NCBI RefSeq assembly: GCF_022201045.2
Contig: NC_068557.1
Span: 30,481,501-30,545,500 of the forward strand
DNA length: 64,000 nucleotides
Direction of reading: 5' to 3'
From: Citrus sinensis
Lineage: Eukaryota; Streptophyta; Magnoliopsida; Sapindales; Rutaceae
The notes beneath the pieces were generated by a model that did no database searches, was not told where the DNA came from, and was given only the letters and a program-made list of their open reading frames with translations. Of the stretch, positions 61,903-64,000 are shown one piece after another. How positions within the stretch are numbered: the stretch's first letter is position 1; each line of letters begins with the position of its first letter. A program made the translations under genes and the position numbers.

Positions 61903-63814
61903 CTACAAGTGCATGCTACAATCTTTTCTTTTCTCGCCATGTTTTCTCCCTCTTTTAACACCTATTGAGCCCATTTTCTCCATAGCTACAGCGAAAGCTT
62001 GGAAGAATTTCTGCTTATCCTTGCCCAATTCCTGAACCAAAGACTTGGTCCTTGGGTCCAAAAACAAAACTTGGTCTGATGCCAACAAGCCCAATTTCCC
62101 CTCCAAGTTAGCATAATAAGCATGGTCAAACAAAAATGGTGTGGTAACATCAAACGGTGCGACAATGTCAGTATTGCCACCAAAATGTGGACATGCCATT
62201 CTCAGAGCCCTCAGTAGCCTTGGATCAATGGCAGGGTCAGGCTGCTTTGTGCCACGATAATCATATAGTCTGCTCACAAAGTGCTCACAATGAGCAAATC
62301 CAATTGTGTGCGCTCCAGAAAGAACCACCATGTCTTCAATTGTCAGCCCTTTTGCGTTGAAGATTTTGATAATTTGATCAATGGTGGAATTTGCACGCGG
62401 CAAATTGAAGGGTACCCTTGACGCCATTGATATTTTCCCATCCCATCTCCCTTTCTTAACTTGGTAATAAGGACCCCCAGCCTGCAACAATATTTTGAAT
62501 ATTTCTCTAAGGTTATGAAGATAGGATGTTACATCAATTTCAAACAATAATAACAAAAGCAAAAATGGTCTTGGCATTTACGATGAAATGATTTAATTAC
62601 GTCTTTGGATAACTAAAATTAAATAAATATATTGATAGTCAGGATCAGCTTACGACAAAATATATCATTAGCAGACAAATTGGGCACATGGAAATATGTA
62701 TTTCTCTGTTTTTGTCCTGTTGAAAACAGCTTGTTAAGTTTGGTTGTTTAGTGGAAAATGAGACAACAATTTTTCTCTAAAATCTTTCTACTTTGGAAGC
62801 ATTGTCAATATCAGAAAATAGTACTAAGCTAGTTCAGAGAAATGAGAGAATAGCCAGTGAGAAGTTGAATGTCTCTATTATTTACCAAGAATCAGAGGAA
62901 CTATTAGTGGAGTCTGCTTTGCTTTTATGGCAACTTTACAGAGTCTTTTTTTTTTTTTTAACCTTTTAAACAAAATATTGGAAGAAAGCAAGCATTCAAA
63001 GTGTCTTTATCTAATAACTCGGATTATATAGTTGTAATAAATCAAATGAGCCTTAATATATCCCATTAGAAATTTATCTGCTACTTGATTTTTTTTTCTT
63101 TTTAACTCAAGAGGCAACTAATTAAGCATATGAATGCGATTGGAACGAATCTGAAAGAATCAGCTAGAACCGAAAAGGAGAATTTACTGACCAAATGGAC
63201 ATAATCTCTGGCTGCAATTGCAAGAATGTCTGCACAAGATACAACACCAGGGCACTTGCTCTCCACCAAGGCCTTTGCTTTCCTTATGCTTTCAAATCCC
63301 TCTACCCGCAAGTCCTTGTTACCCAATGCATCCTTCTCTGCTAACTCTTTGCTGCCAGGCTTGGTCGCTATCAAAATAGACCCATCACAGCCCTTCAATA
63401 AAAAACGAGAGAAAAAAAAAATCAATAATGTACCAGGTTGATGGTAGTTCTGGTAGAGGTTATTACATAGTACTACTAGCGAAATGTGCATGCATGCAAA
63501 TTAAAATTAAAAAAAAAATACTTTACTTCTACAAAGCAGTCATGGAAAAAGAGGCGAATGGTGGCTGGACCAGAAACGGGTGCTTCTTTGAACTGTTGGC
63601 TGGTTACTGAACCTACAAGTTGCTCAAGTTGAGGGCAAGATTTTGCATAGTAATCAACTGAGAGTTGGCGTCTGCTGCTGCGAGCATTATTATTATTAGT
63701 TTTGGCTGCTAAAATACATGGTGTGTTGAGAATAAGCGAAAAAATGAGCAAGCAAGCCAAAACAAAAGGAAATGAAGAACAAGGAGGAGGAGGAGGAGGA
63801 GATGGGACGGACAT
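61903..63814 (-). CDS. PRX19: Class III secretory peroxidase, peroxidase 19-like
   Basis: Three exons (63814-63527, 63392-63192, 62481-61903) give 355 residues. A Pro-rich start (SVPSPPPPPPCS) precedes a signal peptide at about 14-35. The distal haem site RLFFHDCF carries Arg87 and His91; the proximal site LSGAHTIGFAHC carries His221. Calcium-site and structural motifs GCDGSIL, ESKCPGVVSCADI and FDVTTPFLFDHAYY are present. The basic C-terminal extension (VKRGRKHGEKRKDCSMHL) is distinctive and recalls peroxidase 19. Such enzymes use H2O2 to oxidise phenolics in the cell wall for lignin and defence. Intron 2 is 710 bp. The first intron falls directly after the FHDCFVE motif, a common peroxidase intron site. 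Confidence 0.94.
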
Positions 63815-64000
63815 AATTGTATTGGAGACACAAGGCAGCTTTAGGACAAAAGACTCATACTAATGAGGAGAATATAAAAGTGAAGAACCCAGGTGTGAAT
63901 GTTTGATGTGTGGGACATGTTGCTTGTTGAAAAATAGAGAGAATCAACACCCGTGAAGTCCCAAAACCATAAGAAAAAACAAAAGATAGGCATATAAAGA
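63815..64000 (-). promoter_or_regulatory. Proximal promoter of the peroxidase gene
   Basis: On the minus strand a TATATT element lies at 63876-63871, about 60 bp upstream of the start codon, which fits a core promoter with a short leader. The rest is ordinary AT-rich DNA up to the window end. Confidence 0.35.

Overview
The window is AT-rich nuclear DNA from a flowering plant. Compact multi-exon genes with plant-only families (WOX, LBD, ERF, ROP, class III peroxidase, SNI1) sit in long AT-rich spacers full of MITEs, microsatellites and retroelement relics. The proteins look like those of a core eudicot, probably a rosid. A Citrus-like genome is possible, but the sequence alone does not prove it.

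Ten recognisable genes plus one unassigned small membrane-protein gene were modelled. All multi-exon models were spliced by hand and keep an open frame to the stop codon. From left to right they are: a small one-TM protein (479-832, +); a RABA1-type Rab GTPase (3797-5640, -); a WOX8/WOX9-type homeobox gene (9286-11029, -); a ROP7/ARAC2-like Rho GTPase (20844-22026, -); a LOB-domain gene (27492-28298, +); a short group-IX ERF (31442-31942, +); an ERF091-like ERF (37411-38298, -); two tail-to-tail GDSL lipases (44517-47076, + and 48933-50726, -); SNI1 (54924-58841, +); D-aminoacyl-tRNA deacylase (59875-61433, -); and a class III peroxidase close to peroxidase 19 (61903-63814, -).

The spacers hold transposon traces. 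Non-autonomous DNA elements are recognised by terminal inverted repeats and, in several cases, target-site duplications: a hAT type at 32909-33882 with a perfect 8-bp duplication; a Mutator-like MITE at 52395-52837 with a perfect 9-bp duplication; a Tourist-like MITE at 25614-26216; a roughly 1-kb near-palindromic foldback at 34152-35171; a long-TIR element at 40542-41348; and a small hairpin element inside a TA repeat at 42731-42915. A 5'-truncated L1-type LINE lies at 22491-24533. Solo-LTR-like fossils lie at 47566-48252 and, less surely, near 16.1-17.7 kb and 19.0-19.8 kb. The former of the two less sure ones encloses about 600 bp that looks organellar, possibly mitochondrial.

The genes do not form one pathway, but two themes recur. 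One is small GTPases for polarity and trafficking (RABA1, ROP7-like) beside developmental transcription factors (WOX9-like, LBD). The other is defence and stress (SNI1, ERFs, peroxidase, GDSL lipases). The gene set, recalled against Arabidopsis, resembles three separate Arabidopsis segments merged into one, so this may be a little-fractionated ancestral block. The most unusual gene-level feature is SNI1, whose frame requires two GC-AG introns with the same ten-base donor.
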